A stretch of DNA of 64,000 nt. Source: Mesobacterium_A hydrothermale. Its GTDB lineage: Bacteria > Pseudomonadota > Alphaproteobacteria > Rhodobacterales > Rhodobacteraceae. Below, in pieces: positions 25,363 to 33,425 of this stretch (position 1 is the stretch's first letter; the number at the start of each line of letters is the position of its first letter). Location of the stretch: positions 62,001 to 126,000 of the forward strand of contig NZ_JAYLLH010000009.1 in assembly GCF_035818635.1 (NCBI RefSeq). The letters are read 5' to 3'. The notes beneath the pieces were generated by a model. The model had not been told where the DNA came from. It ran no database searches and saw only the letters and a program-made list of their open reading frames with translations. Position numbers and translations under genes: made by a program.

Positions 25363-28164
25363 ATGAACCAGCCGAAGATCGACACCTCGCCCAAGGTTTC
25401 GGACGAGGTACGTAAAACCACCTGCTACATGTGCGCCTGTCGTTGTGGCATCAACGTGCATATGAAGAACGGAAACGTTGCCTATATCGAGGGCAACCGC
25501 GATCACCCGGTGAACCGGGGGGTTCTGTGCGCCAAAGGCAGCGCCGGGATCATGCAACACACCGCACCGTCGCGCCTGCGCGCGCCGATGAAACGCGTGG
25601 GCCCGCGCGGGTCAGGTGAATTTCAAGAGATCAGCTGGGACGAGGCGCTGGAGCTGGCCGTGAGCTGGATCAAACCCCTGCGCGAAACGGCACCGGAGAA
25701 GCTTGCCTTTTTCACCGGGCGCGACCAATCGCAAAGTTTCACAGGCATGTGGGCGCAGGCCTTTGGCACACCGAACTATGCCGCGCACGGCGGGTTCTGT
25801 TCGGTCAACATGGCCACGGCCGGCATCTACACCATGGGCGGCGCATTCTGGGAATTCGGCCAGCCCGACTGGGATCATACCAAACTGTTTATCCTGTTCG
25901 GCGTGGCCGAGGATCATGACAGCAACCCGATCAAGATGGGCATTGGCAAGATCAAGGCGCGCGGCGCGCGGGTCATCGGGGTGAACCCGATCCGGTCCGG
26001 CTATAACGCCGTTGCCGACGATTGGTACGGGATCACACCGGGCACCGACGGGCTGTTGATCCTGTCGCTGATCCATTGCCTTCTGAAGGCGGGCAAGATC
26101 GACCTTGAGTATCTTGCGCGCTATACCAATGCGCCGGTTCTGGTCAATTCAGACCCTAAATCGGATGAATATGGCCTGTTCCTGCGCGATGACGACGGCA
26201 AGGAACTGGTCGTCGACCGCCGTACCGGCAAACCGACCCCTGTCGATGCCGACGGAGTCGAGCCCGACCTGGGCGGCCATTTCCGCCGGGCCGGAATCAC
26301 CCACGTTCCGGTATTACACCTGCTGGCCGAAAAATACCTGGACCCGCAATACGCACCAGAGGCGGTGGCGGACCGCTGCGGCATCGCCGCCACGCGCATC
26401 CGCGCCTTGGCAGCGGAAATCGCCCGCGTCGCGTTTTCCGAAACCGTCACGCTGAACCAGCCGTGGACCGATTTCCGCGGTGTCACACATGAAACCATGA
26501 CGGGTCGTCCCGTGGCGTTCCATTCGATGCGCGGAATCTCGGCCCATGCCAACGGGTTCCAGACCGCCCGCGCGCTGCACCTTTTGCAGATCCTGATCGG
26601 CTCGGTCGAAACGCCGGGCGGATTCCGGTTCAAACCACCTTACCCAAAGCCATCCACCGCCCATCCCAAACCGCATTGCAAGGTGACGCCGGGCAAACCG
26701 CTGGACGGCCCGCACCTTGGCTATCCGCAGGGACCCGCCGATCTGTGCCTGAAAGACGACGGCAGCCCGGCACGGATCGACAAGGCGTTCACTTGGGAAA
26801 ACCCGTTGTCGGCGCACGGGTTGATGCACATGGTCATCGCCAATGCCCATGCCGGCGATCCCTACAGGATCGATACGCTGTTTTTGTACATGGCGAACAT
26901 GGCGTGGAATTCGTCGATGAACACCCGCGCGGTGATCGACATGCTGACGGACAAGGACGACAGCGGCGACTATGTCATTCCGCGAATCATTTATTCCGAC
27001 GCCTACAGTTCGGAAATGGTGGCCTATGCCGACCTGATCCTGCCCGACACGACCTATCTGGAACGGCACGATTGCATCAGCCTGCTGGACCGCCCGATCT
27101 GCGAAGCCGACGCGGCGGCGGATGCGATCCGCTGGCCCGTGGTCGAACCGGATCGGAACGTGCGCGGCTTCCAGTCCGTACTGATCGACCTTGGCGCCCG
27201 GCTGGGTCTGCCAGGGTTCGTCAATGACGACGGCAGCGCGAAATACACCGATTACGCCGACTACATCGTGAACCATGAACGCCGCCCGGGCGTTGGCCCG
27301 CTGGCCGGGTGGCGCATGGGAGACAAGGGCGTTCAACACGGTCGCGGCAACCCGAATGCCGCGCAGATCGACGCCTATATCAGCAACGGCGGGTTCTTCG
27401 TGGAACACGTCCCCGAAAAGGCCGCCTATTTCAAACCCTGGAACAAGGATTACCAGGACTGGGCGGTGAAATTCGGGCTGTATGACAAACCCGCGCCGTA
27501 TCTGTTCCAGTTGTACCTGGAACCGTTGCGCCGGTTCCAGCTGGCCGCCGAAGGACACGGACCGATCCAGCCACCCGAACACCTGCGCGACCAGATCATC
27601 GCAAAATTCGATCCGCTGCCGACCTGGTACGCGACAGACAGCGACGATGCCTATCCCGTGCACGCCCTGACGCAGCGCCCGATGGCGATGTATCACAGCT
27701 GGGGCAGCCAGAATGCCTGGCTGCGGCAGCTGCATGGGCGCAACCCGCTCTATCTTCCGACCCGGCTGATGCGTGAGCACGGGCTGAGCGATGGCGATTG
27801 GGCGCGCGTGACGTCCCCGCATGGCGAGATCATCGTGCCAGTCGCGGAAATGGCGGCGCTGAACGACAACACGGTCTGGACGTGGAATGCGATCGGCAAG
27901 CGCAAAGGCGCGTGGGCTTTGGAACCTGACGCGCCAGAAGCGACCAAGGGCTTTTTGCTGAACCACCTGATTTCGGAATTGCTGCCGCCCAGGGGTGATG
28001 GGCTGCGCTGGGCAAATTCAGACCCTATTACAGGGCAAGCTGCGTGGTTTGACCTGAAGGTGAAGATCGAAAAGGCCCCCCCGCAAGAGGAGTCGAAACC
28101 CGCCTTCGCCCCGATCAAGTCGCCGGTCGGCACCGGCCCGAAAGAACTGCGGCGGAAATCATGA
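25363..28164 (+). CDS. soeA: Sulfite dehydrogenase, molybdopterin subunit
   Basis: SoeA is the catalytic subunit of the cytoplasm-facing iron-sulfur molybdoenzyme that oxidises sulfite to sulfate and passes electrons to quinone through SoeB and SoeC. The 933-residue DMSO-reductase-family protein starts with [4Fe-4S] ligands C21, C24, C28 and C56 and has no Tat signal, fitting a cytoplasmic enzyme. Typical molybdopterin-guanine-dinucleotide segments follow (GFCSVNMATAG, FGVAEDHDSNP, WTWNAIGKRKG). Its place 2 kb from xsc, which releases sulfite, supports this role over tetrathionate, polysulfide or DMSO reductase. ATGA overlap with soeB. Confidence 0.88.
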   Translation: MNQPKIDTSPKVSDEVRKTTCYMCACRCGINVHMKNGNVAYIEGNRDHPVNRGVLCAKGSAGIMQHTAPSRLRAPMKRVGPRGSGEFQEISWDEALELAVSWIKPLRETAPEKLAFFTGRDQSQSFTGMWAQAFGTPNYAAHGGFCSVNMATAGIYTMGGAFWEFGQPDWDHTKLFILFGVAEDHDSNPIKMGIGKIKARGARVIGVNPIRSGYNAVADDWYGITPGTDGLLILSLIHCLLKAGKIDLEYLARYTNAPVLVNSDPKSDEYGLFLRDDDGKELVVDRRTGKPTPVDADGVEPDLGGHFRRAGITHVPVLHLLAEKYLDPQYAPEAVADRCGIAATRIRALAAEIARVAFSETVTLNQPWTDFRGVTHETMTGRPVAFHSMRGISAHANGFQTARALHLLQILIGSVETPGGFRFKPPYPKPSTAHPKPHCKVTPGKPLDGPHLGYPQGPADLCLKDDGSPARIDKAFTWENPLSAHGLMHMVIANAHAGDPYRIDTLFLYMANMAWNSSMNTRAVIDMLTDKDDSGDYVIPRIIYSDAYSSEMVAYADLILPDTTYLERHDCISLLDRPICEADAAADAIRWPVVEPDRNVRGFQSVLIDLGARLGLPGFVNDDGSAKYTDYADYIVNHERRPGVGPLAGWRMGDKGVQHGRGNPNAAQIDAYISNGGFFVEHVPEKAAYFKPWNKDYQDWAVKFGLYDKPAPYLFQLYLEPLRRFQLAAEGHGPIQPPEHLRDQIIAKFDPLPTWYATDSDDAYPVHALTQRPMAMYHSWGSQNAWLRQLHGRNPLYLPTRLMREHGLSDGDWARVTSPHGEIIVPVAEMAALNDNTVWTWNAIGKRKGAWALEPDAPEATKGFLLNHLISELLPPRGDGLRWANSDPITGQAAWFDLKVKIEKAPPQEESKPAFAPIKSPVGTGPKELRRKS

Positions 28165-28907
28165 CCCAACTTCCCACCCACACCGACCGCAAGCTTGGGC
28201 TTGTGATCGACCTTGATACCTGCGTCGGGTGCCATGCCTGCGTGATCTCGTGCAAGGGCTGGAACACCGAAAACTATGGCGCGCCGCTGTCGGATCAGAA
28301 TCCCTATGGCGCCGATCCGTCAGGCACGTTCCTGAACCGGGTCCACAGTTACGAGGTGCAGCCAGAGGGCGCCCCGGCGCAACTGGTGCATTTCCCGAAA
28401 TCCTGCCTGCATTGCGACAACGCCCCGTGCGTCACCGTTTGCCCGACCGGGGCCAGCTACAAGCGCAGCGAGGACGGCATCGTTCTGGTCAACGAAGATG
28501 CCTGCATCGGCTGCGGGCTGTGCGCCTGGGCCTGCCCCTACGGCGCACGGGAACTGGATGCGGCCGAAGGGGTGATGAAGAAATGCACCCTGTGCGTGGA
28601 TCGGATCTATAACGAAAACCTGCCCAAGGAAGACCGCGAACCGGCCTGTGTGCGCACCTGCCCCGCCGGCGCGCGCCATTTCGGAGATCTGTCTGATCCG
28701 ACCAGCGCGGTCAGCGTGCTAGTGGCCGAGCGTGGCGGCATGGACCTGATGCCGGAACAGGGCACGTCACCCGTCAACAAGTACCTGCCGCCGCGCCCTA
28801 AGGACCGGCTGCATGAAACCGACATTCTGGCCCCCTATCTGGACCCCGTGGCGGACGAGCCGCGTGGTTTCCTTGGCTGGCTCGACAAGGCGTTGGAGAA
28901 ACTCTGA
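28161..28907 (+). CDS. soeB: Sulfite dehydrogenase, iron-sulfur subunit
   Basis: The 248-residue ferredoxin-like protein has four Cys groups for [4Fe-4S] clusters: C21/C24/C27/C31, then SCLHCDNAPCVTVCPTG, ACIGCGLCAWACPYG, KKCTLCVDR and PACVRTCPAG. This is the pattern of DmsB/PsrB-type electron-transfer subunits. It carries electrons between the molybdenum subunit and the membrane anchor. There is no signal peptide. The gene overlaps soeA by 4 nt and soeC by TGATG. Confidence 0.9.
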   Translation: MTQLPTHTDRKLGLVIDLDTCVGCHACVISCKGWNTENYGAPLSDQNPYGADPSGTFLNRVHSYEVQPEGAPAQLVHFPKSCLHCDNAPCVTVCPTGASYKRSEDGIVLVNEDACIGCGLCAWACPYGARELDAAEGVMKKCTLCVDRIYNENLPKEDREPACVRTCPAGARHFGDLSDPTSAVSVLVAERGGMDLMPEQGTSPVNKYLPPRPKDRLHETDILAPYLDPVADEPRGFLGWLDKALEKL

Positions 28908-29776
28908 TGCATCCCGCACCGTCTATCATCGCCTTTACGACCTTTTCCGGCCTTGGCTTCGGACTGCTGTTCTGGCTTGGACTGGACCCGACGCCGCCGA
29001 CCGGTTGGGTGGCCTTCGCGTTCTACGCCATCGGCTATGTGTTTGCCTGCGGCGGTCTTTTGGCGTCGACTTTTCACCTGGGCCACCCCGAACGCGCGCT
29101 GCGCGCCTTCACCCAATGGCGGACCAGTTGGCTGTCGCGCGAAGCCTGGGCCGCGGTTGCTGCGCTGGCCATGATCGGGCTGCACGCGGCCTTGCTGGTC
29201 TTCACCGGGAAAAGCAGCCTGATTCTGGGCGGAATAGGGTCTGTATTGGCGCTGGTCACCGTTTACTGCACGTCGATGATCTATGGCCAGTTGCGCACCG
29301 TCCCGCGCTGGCACAGCCCGCTGACCCCGGCGCTGTTTTTGACGCTGGCGCTGGCAGGCGGCGCGGTTCTGGCGGCGAAGATCGGCTTTGCCTTGCCGCT
29401 GCTGCTGGCCGCTGGCGCGGTGCAGATGTTCTGGTGGCAACGCGGTGACAAGGCGCTGGCCGACAGCGGCACGACGCTGGCCACGGCGACCGGGCTGAAA
29501 CACGGCAGTGTGCGCGCGTTCGAACCGCCGCACACCGGAACAAATTACCTGCTCAAGGAAATGGTCTATGTCGTGGCGCGCCGTCATGCGGTCAAGCTGC
29601 GGTCGATCGGGCAAGTCTTGATGGTTGTTGTGCCGGTCTTGATCCTTGCGCTGACACAAAACCACTTCGCTGCGCTGATCGCGGTGGCCAGCCATATCGC
29701 GGGCGTTCTGACCACCCGTTGGCTGTTCTTCGCAGAGGCAGAGCACGTGGTGGGCCTGTACTATGGCAAACGTTAA
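28907..29776 (+). CDS. soeC: Sulfite dehydrogenase, DmsC-like membrane anchor
   Basis: The 289-residue protein is a DmsC-family quinone-reacting anchor with about eight hydrophobic segments and few charged residues in between, apart from a polar loop near residues 185-215. The early motif STFHLGHPERALRAF is characteristic of this family. It should pass electrons from SoeB to the quinone pool. Coupled to soeB by TGATG, it closes the operon, and I see no clear terminator after it. Confidence 0.88.
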   Translation: MHPAPSIIAFTTFSGLGFGLLFWLGLDPTPPTGWVAFAFYAIGYVFACGGLLASTFHLGHPERALRAFTQWRTSWLSREAWAAVAALAMIGLHAALLVFTGKSSLILGGIGSVLALVTVYCTSMIYGQLRTVPRWHSPLTPALFLTLALAGGAVLAAKIGFALPLLLAAGAVQMFWWQRGDKALADSGTTLATATGLKHGSVRAFEPPHTGTNYLLKEMVYVVARRHAVKLRSIGQVLMVVVPVLILALTQNHFAALIAVASHIAGVLTTRWLFFAEAEHVVGLYYGKR

Positions 29777-29802
29777 CCGGCGGGTAACCCTGCCTGCCTA
29801 GA

Positions 29803-29824
29803 CCTGTTCGCGACAGGGAACAGG
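29803..29824. promoter_or_regulatory. Inverted repeat before the SnoaL-like gene
   Basis: CCTGTTC and GAACAGG form a 7-bp inverted repeat with an 8-nt spacer, ending 3 nt before the next start codon. It would hide the ribosome-binding region of the SnoaL-like gene in a hairpin, or serve as an operator. It lacks a following T run, so it is not a normal terminator for soeC. Confidence 0.35.
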
Positions 29825-29827
29825 CAG

Positions 29828-30799
29828 ATGCAATTCACATCCTTCACCGACCCGGCACAGCCGATCCGCAGCGCGGTGCGCACGCTTTGGGACAGCCGCG
29901 AATTTGGCCGCACACCGCAACGATTCTCTGACGATGCTGTCATCATGGATGCAGGCGAAGGCGTGATGGGCCTGCGCCGCTTCGCGTCGCTGCGGCAAGG
30001 GGTATTGGCTGCGTTTCCAGACTTCCGGTCAGAGGTCGAAGACGCGATCTGTGTCCCAACCGATCAGGGTATCCTTGCCTCGGTGCGGATGATCTGTACC
30101 GCGACCCATGGCCGAAACGGCCCCTATGGCGCAGCTAGCCAGATGCCGCTGGCGTTTCGTACAATGCTGCTGGTCGAGGAAACCGGCGGGGTGATCCGCG
30201 CCGCCTGGCAAATCCGCGATCAGGGCGCGCTGTTGCGGACAACAGGGAACGATCCCGAAGGTTGGGCACGGACCCACCCCGGCCAGACACGGACAGATCC
30301 GATGCCGACGCTACAAGATGGCAACCCCTGGGCCAACAGTTACGCCGATATCCTGCGCTCGGTGATGGAGGGCGACCTTGCGATCCTGTATCGCGGGTTC
30401 GACCCGGGGGCGGAATTGTTCTTGCCCGGTGGTCATATTGGCAGCGGCCCCGAAGCGGCCGACGTGTTCTGGCTGTCCTTGCGCGCAGCCTTGCCCAGCG
30501 CAGAATTTGCCATCACCGCCGCAATCGGGGCCGACGATCCGCTGTGCCCGCCGCGCGTCGCGTTACACTGGCAATTGACGGGTGTGCATGATGGCTGGGG
30601 CCTGTTCGGCGCGCCCAGTGGGCGCACCTTGACCGTACAGGGCGTCAGCCAGGCGGAATTCGGGCCAAACGGTTTGCGCCGTGAGTGGACGGTGCTGGAC
30701 GAACTGGCCGTCTGGCAACAAATCACCGCAGCATCTGCGGCCCCGGGTCAGGAACGCGACAGGGTTATTTCTTTTTCCACGTGCCCAGCCAGCGGCTGA
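29828..30799 (+). CDS. Two-domain SnoaL-like (ester cyclase) protein
   Basis: The 323-residue protein seems to consist of two NTF2-like SnoaL domains in tandem (about residues 8-140 and 165-310), each with the DxAVIMDAG or GAELFLPGGHIG type of core and aromatic-rich end strands (FRTMLLVEETGG; VSQAEFGPNGLRREW). SnoaL folds bind small hydrophobic ligands and only some are enzymes. It starts 51 bp after soeC, so it could share that transcript, but nothing links it functionally to sulfite. Its 3' end overlaps the converging DUF1523 gene by 35 nt. Function unknown. Confidence 0.72.
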   Translation: MQFTSFTDPAQPIRSAVRTLWDSREFGRTPQRFSDDAVIMDAGEGVMGLRRFASLRQGVLAAFPDFRSEVEDAICVPTDQGILASVRMICTATHGRNGPYGAASQMPLAFRTMLLVEETGGVIRAAWQIRDQGALLRTTGNDPEGWARTHPGQTRTDPMPTLQDGNPWANSYADILRSVMEGDLAILYRGFDPGAELFLPGGHIGSGPEAADVFWLSLRAALPSAEFAITAAIGADDPLCPPRVALHWQLTGVHDGWGLFGAPSGRTLTVQGVSQAEFGPNGLRREWTVLDELAVWQQITAASAAPGQERDRVISFSTCPASG

Positions 30800-31406
30800 T
30801 CCGGCCGCGCTTTTCGGCAAGCGAATCTCCGGCCGCCTCAAAACTTTCGCCAACCTCCTCCAGAACCGGGTCGATCCGCTTGGCGCGGAACCGGCGCCAA
30901 CGCACCCAGATCGCCCAGACCAGCGCAAAGAACGTTCCCAGGATCAGGATGTTCAACCACGGGATCACGGTTGCATCCGGCCCGTCCACCTGTTTCAGCG
31001 CGACCGCGTTTGGAAAGATCGTCAGGAATTCGTTGCGCCAGCCGTAATGCGTGATCATCACCCATTTCGGGTTCTCCGATTGCGAGATCAGAGAGGCCGC
31101 TTCGGCCTGAAGGTTCGAGGTGTCGAACTTGAAATAGGGCGGCCAGCCCCAGCCCGTGTCTTCGTTCCGGTAGACCATGGTCTTGCCGTTGTTGCGCACG
31201 GTCTGGATAAAGAACACGTCGCGATTGGTGCTGGCAGCGGTGCCCACGTCGGGCGTCGCCCAGAAAATCGAGTTTTCGCCAAAGTCGATCCGCCGGTTTT
31301 CCGTACCCACGATGCGCGCCACGTCATGTTGCGGCAGCGTGTAGTGAAAGAACGCCCCGACCAACGCCCAGAAAAGAATAATTAAGGTCCATTTGACGTA
31401 GGTCAT
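30765..31406 (-). CDS. DUF1523-family membrane protein
   Basis: The 213-residue protein has an N-terminal membrane helix (about residues 5-23), a periplasmic domain of about 120 residues, and a second helix near 146-166 followed by a basic, Arg/Lys-rich cytoplasmic tail. The N-terminal pattern around LPQHDVARIVGTE and the segment TGWGWPPYFKFDTS are what I associate with DUF1523, found mainly in Rhodobacteraceae. It is the last gene of the seven-gene operon beginning at 37692 and probably presents an envelope domain for that system. Function unknown. Confidence 0.75.
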   Translation of the reverse strand: MTYVKWTLIILFWALVGAFFHYTLPQHDVARIVGTENRRIDFGENSIFWATPDVGTAASTNRDVFFIQTVRNNGKTMVYRNEDTGWGWPPYFKFDTSNLQAEAASLISQSENPKWVMITHYGWRNEFLTIFPNAVALKQVDGPDATVIPWLNILILGTFFALVWAIWVRWRRFRAKRIDPVLEEVGESFEAAGDSLAEKRGRISRWLGTWKKK

Positions 31407-31415
31407 CGGCAGTCC

Positions 31416-31682
31416 TCAGTGAAAGTTAATCAGGTAGATGATCAGCGCGATCAGGCAGACGGGCACAATATAGACGCCAAGGATCAGCTTGCGCCGCAGC
31501 GACCCGTCATAATCCTGTAACCCCGCTTCGACAAAGGCATCGCGATCACCGGTCATGCCTTCCTCCTCCCACTCAGCCTCCAGCTTGCCGCGCCGGACCG
31601 ACCGGGAATACAGAGACAAGATGAAATAAACGATGGTCAGCACGACAAAGCCGATCACCGAAAGCCGCAACAGTGCGAACAT
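31416..31682 (-). CDS. Small two-helix membrane protein
   Basis: The 88-residue protein has helices at about 5-27 and 66-86 joined by an acidic cytoplasmic loop (LEAEWEEEGMTGDRDAF). It lies 3 bp after the DUF6638-type gene and 9 bp before DUF1523, so it is co-expressed with them. I do not recognise a family. Two membrane proteins of this kind next to each other suggest a small inner-membrane assembly. Confidence 0.7.
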   Translation of the reverse strand: MFALLRLSVIGFVVLTIVYFILSLYSRSVRRGKLEAEWEEEGMTGDRDAFVEAGLQDYDGSLRRKLILGVYIVPVCLIALIIYLINFH

Positions 31683-31685
31683 CGT

Positions 31686-33020
31686 CTATCTCCTTACCGC
31701 GCCCCAGGGACCGACGCGCTGGATGATTTCCTCTGGCGTGGTCTCGGGCTCTTTCATCGGGGCGTCATGGCCGAACAGTGCCTTGCGCGCGCCCGCCTTG
31801 TCCACTTGATACTCTCGCGTCAGGAAATCGACAACGTAGCTGCGCTTGGTATCGCTCCAACCGCGATAAAGGCTGTAAAACAGTTCCTTGTGGCAAATGA
31901 ACAGTTGCCGGATATCCTTGCGGGTCAGTTCCGCAAGCAACATGTTCACCAGGTCCTTGTCCGCGTGATCTGCGGCCCGCAGCGTATAGAAATAGGCCGG
32001 GTGGTCGCTTCCGATGCGGGGCCAGGGTCCGTCCCCTTCGGCCCATTGCACCAGTGCGTTCAGGGCGTGCCATTCCGGCGGAAGCTTGGTCGCAAACTGC
32101 CGCGCGATGACGCGAATATCTCGCCGTGTCGCCCCGGCCAGGTCAATCCCCGCCTCTTGCGCCACATCGACAACGATGAAATCCATTTTCTGTCGCAGGA
32201 TCGCAGCCGCGTCAATGCCACGCGCCTTGACGATGGGTTCCACCAGCCCGTTGAAGTCAAAGAACTTGGCGATCCTGTTGCGATCGTTCAGGTCGAACAC
32301 GTATTTGATCGGCAGATCGTCAGGCTTGTCGCCCACACAGATCGCCGCCGGGTGTTCCACCGCGCGAAAGATATAGATCCCTCCGAAATGCGCGGTAAAG
32401 AAGTTGTCTTGCACAAATTCCATCTGCTTCAACCGCACCGGGTTGCGGACCACGTCGCCGGTTTTCTTGGCCAGCGCGATCATCTCGGCAATCAGGACAT
32501 CGTCGTACCAGCCGTCTTCGGTCTCCTTGAACCGGTCCACCAGCCGGGCCAGCTTTTCGGCGTCCTTGACGGTGCCCTGGGTCGTATCTGCCTCGATCCG
32601 AATCTTGCGGATCTCGAACAGTTGCGCCGGATCAGAAACACTGAAGACCGAATTCACCAACTCTCCGGCCACCGCATCCTTGGCAGTCAGGGCAAACAGC
32701 TGGGTCTCGTTCGCGTCGATGAAATGGCGCAGGATGCTACGGCTGGTCGAAAACTTCGCGTTCAGCAGCGGCGCGGATTTCTGCCGGGTGGACAGCAGGA
32801 TGAACTGCCGGTTCACCCCGTTCTGGTTGAGATAAAGGTCATCGTCCAGCTCATCCCCGATTTCCGGGGAATACCCGCTGATGTCGATGTGAAAATCGGT
32901 CAGTTGCGTTGTCTTGCCGGTCAGGTGCTTCAGCGCGCGATTGTAGCGTTCGACCAAGGCGGGGCTGACGACGTGGAACATATTGCCGAACATCAGCCCG
33001 GACTGGATCAGGCGGTTCAT
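31686..33020 (-). CDS. DUF6638-type protein of the AAA+ operon
   Basis: The 444-residue soluble protein starts at ATG 33020 in an ATGA overlap with the membrane protein gene before it; the longer frame to 33218 is overlap. I recall this sequence type as DUF6638, but I hold that with moderate confidence. Visible traits are an N-terminal MNRLIQSGLMFGNMFHVVS, an acidic GDELDDDLYLNQNGVN segment, and no membrane helix, signal peptide or known catalytic motif. It always seems to be encoded with an AAA+ ATPase in what I remember of roseobacter genomes, so it may be a partner or substrate of the ATPase. Function unknown. Confidence 0.65.
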   Translation of the reverse strand: MNRLIQSGLMFGNMFHVVSPALVERYNRALKHLTGKTTQLTDFHIDISGYSPEIGDELDDDLYLNQNGVNRQFILLSTRQKSAPLLNAKFSTSRSILRHFIDANETQLFALTAKDAVAGELVNSVFSVSDPAQLFEIRKIRIEADTTQGTVKDAEKLARLVDRFKETEDGWYDDVLIAEMIALAKKTGDVVRNPVRLKQMEFVQDNFFTAHFGGIYIFRAVEHPAAICVGDKPDDLPIKYVFDLNDRNRIAKFFDFNGLVEPIVKARGIDAAAILRQKMDFIVVDVAQEAGIDLAGATRRDIRVIARQFATKLPPEWHALNALVQWAEGDGPWPRIGSDHPAYFYTLRAADHADKDLVNMLLAELTRKDIRQLFICHKELFYSLYRGWSDTKRSYVVDFLTREYQVDKAGARKALFGHDAPMKEPETTPEEIIQRVGPWGAVRR

Positions 33021-33412
33021 GACCTGCGCTCCTTGGTTGTGGTGTGGCGCGCGCCGTCTTCGCTGCGCCGCTGTTCGACACGTTGCGACAGGCTCAGCCA
33101 CGCGTATGCCAGGATCGGGCCCCAGATAAGCGCCGCCAACGCCCCTTTGCGCAGGAAGAACCCCGCGGTTTCGCCGGGTGCCTGGACGAAGGCGGCGGAA
33201 ACCCCGATGCCCTGCCAACCGTAGACCAAGGCAATTGCCCCGGCTCCGGCCATCAGCAAAAGCACCGCCGCCGTCACGATGCCCAGCGCCACGCGGCCAT
33301 GCGTCCGGATGTGCGCCGGCACAAGGACACGCGGCAGCACAACGGCAAAGGCGCCCAACAGCAACAACGGGACGCCGGTGTTCAGGAATCCGATGGGTTG
33401 CGACGGGATCAT
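33017..33412 (-). CDS. Small three-helix membrane protein of the AAA+ operon
   Basis: The 131-residue protein has three predicted helices (about residues 10-29, 42-64, 90-108) and a basic, polar C-terminus that reaches into the DUF6638-type gene. ATG 33412 has GAGG upstream and lies 13 bp after the ATPase gene; the frame back to 33544 is overlap with that gene. No family recognised. It could be the membrane anchor for the neighbouring ATPase. Confidence 0.7.
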   Translation of the reverse strand: MIPSQPIGFLNTGVPLLLLGAFAVVLPRVLVPAHIRTHGRVALGIVTAAVLLLMAGAGAIALVYGWQGIGVSAAFVQAPGETAGFFLRKGALAALIWGPILAYAWLSLSQRVEQRRSEDGARHTTTKERRS

Positions 33413-33425
33413 CTGGGGGCCTCGC

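Noticed and set aside
25363..29776. Reading soeABC as DMSO, tetrathionate or polysulfide reductase
   Set aside because: SoeA has no Tat signal, and the genes adjoin xsc, which releases sulfite. The subunit pattern with a DmsC-like anchor is that of SoeABC. Biochemical proof is still absent, so this is held at 0.88.
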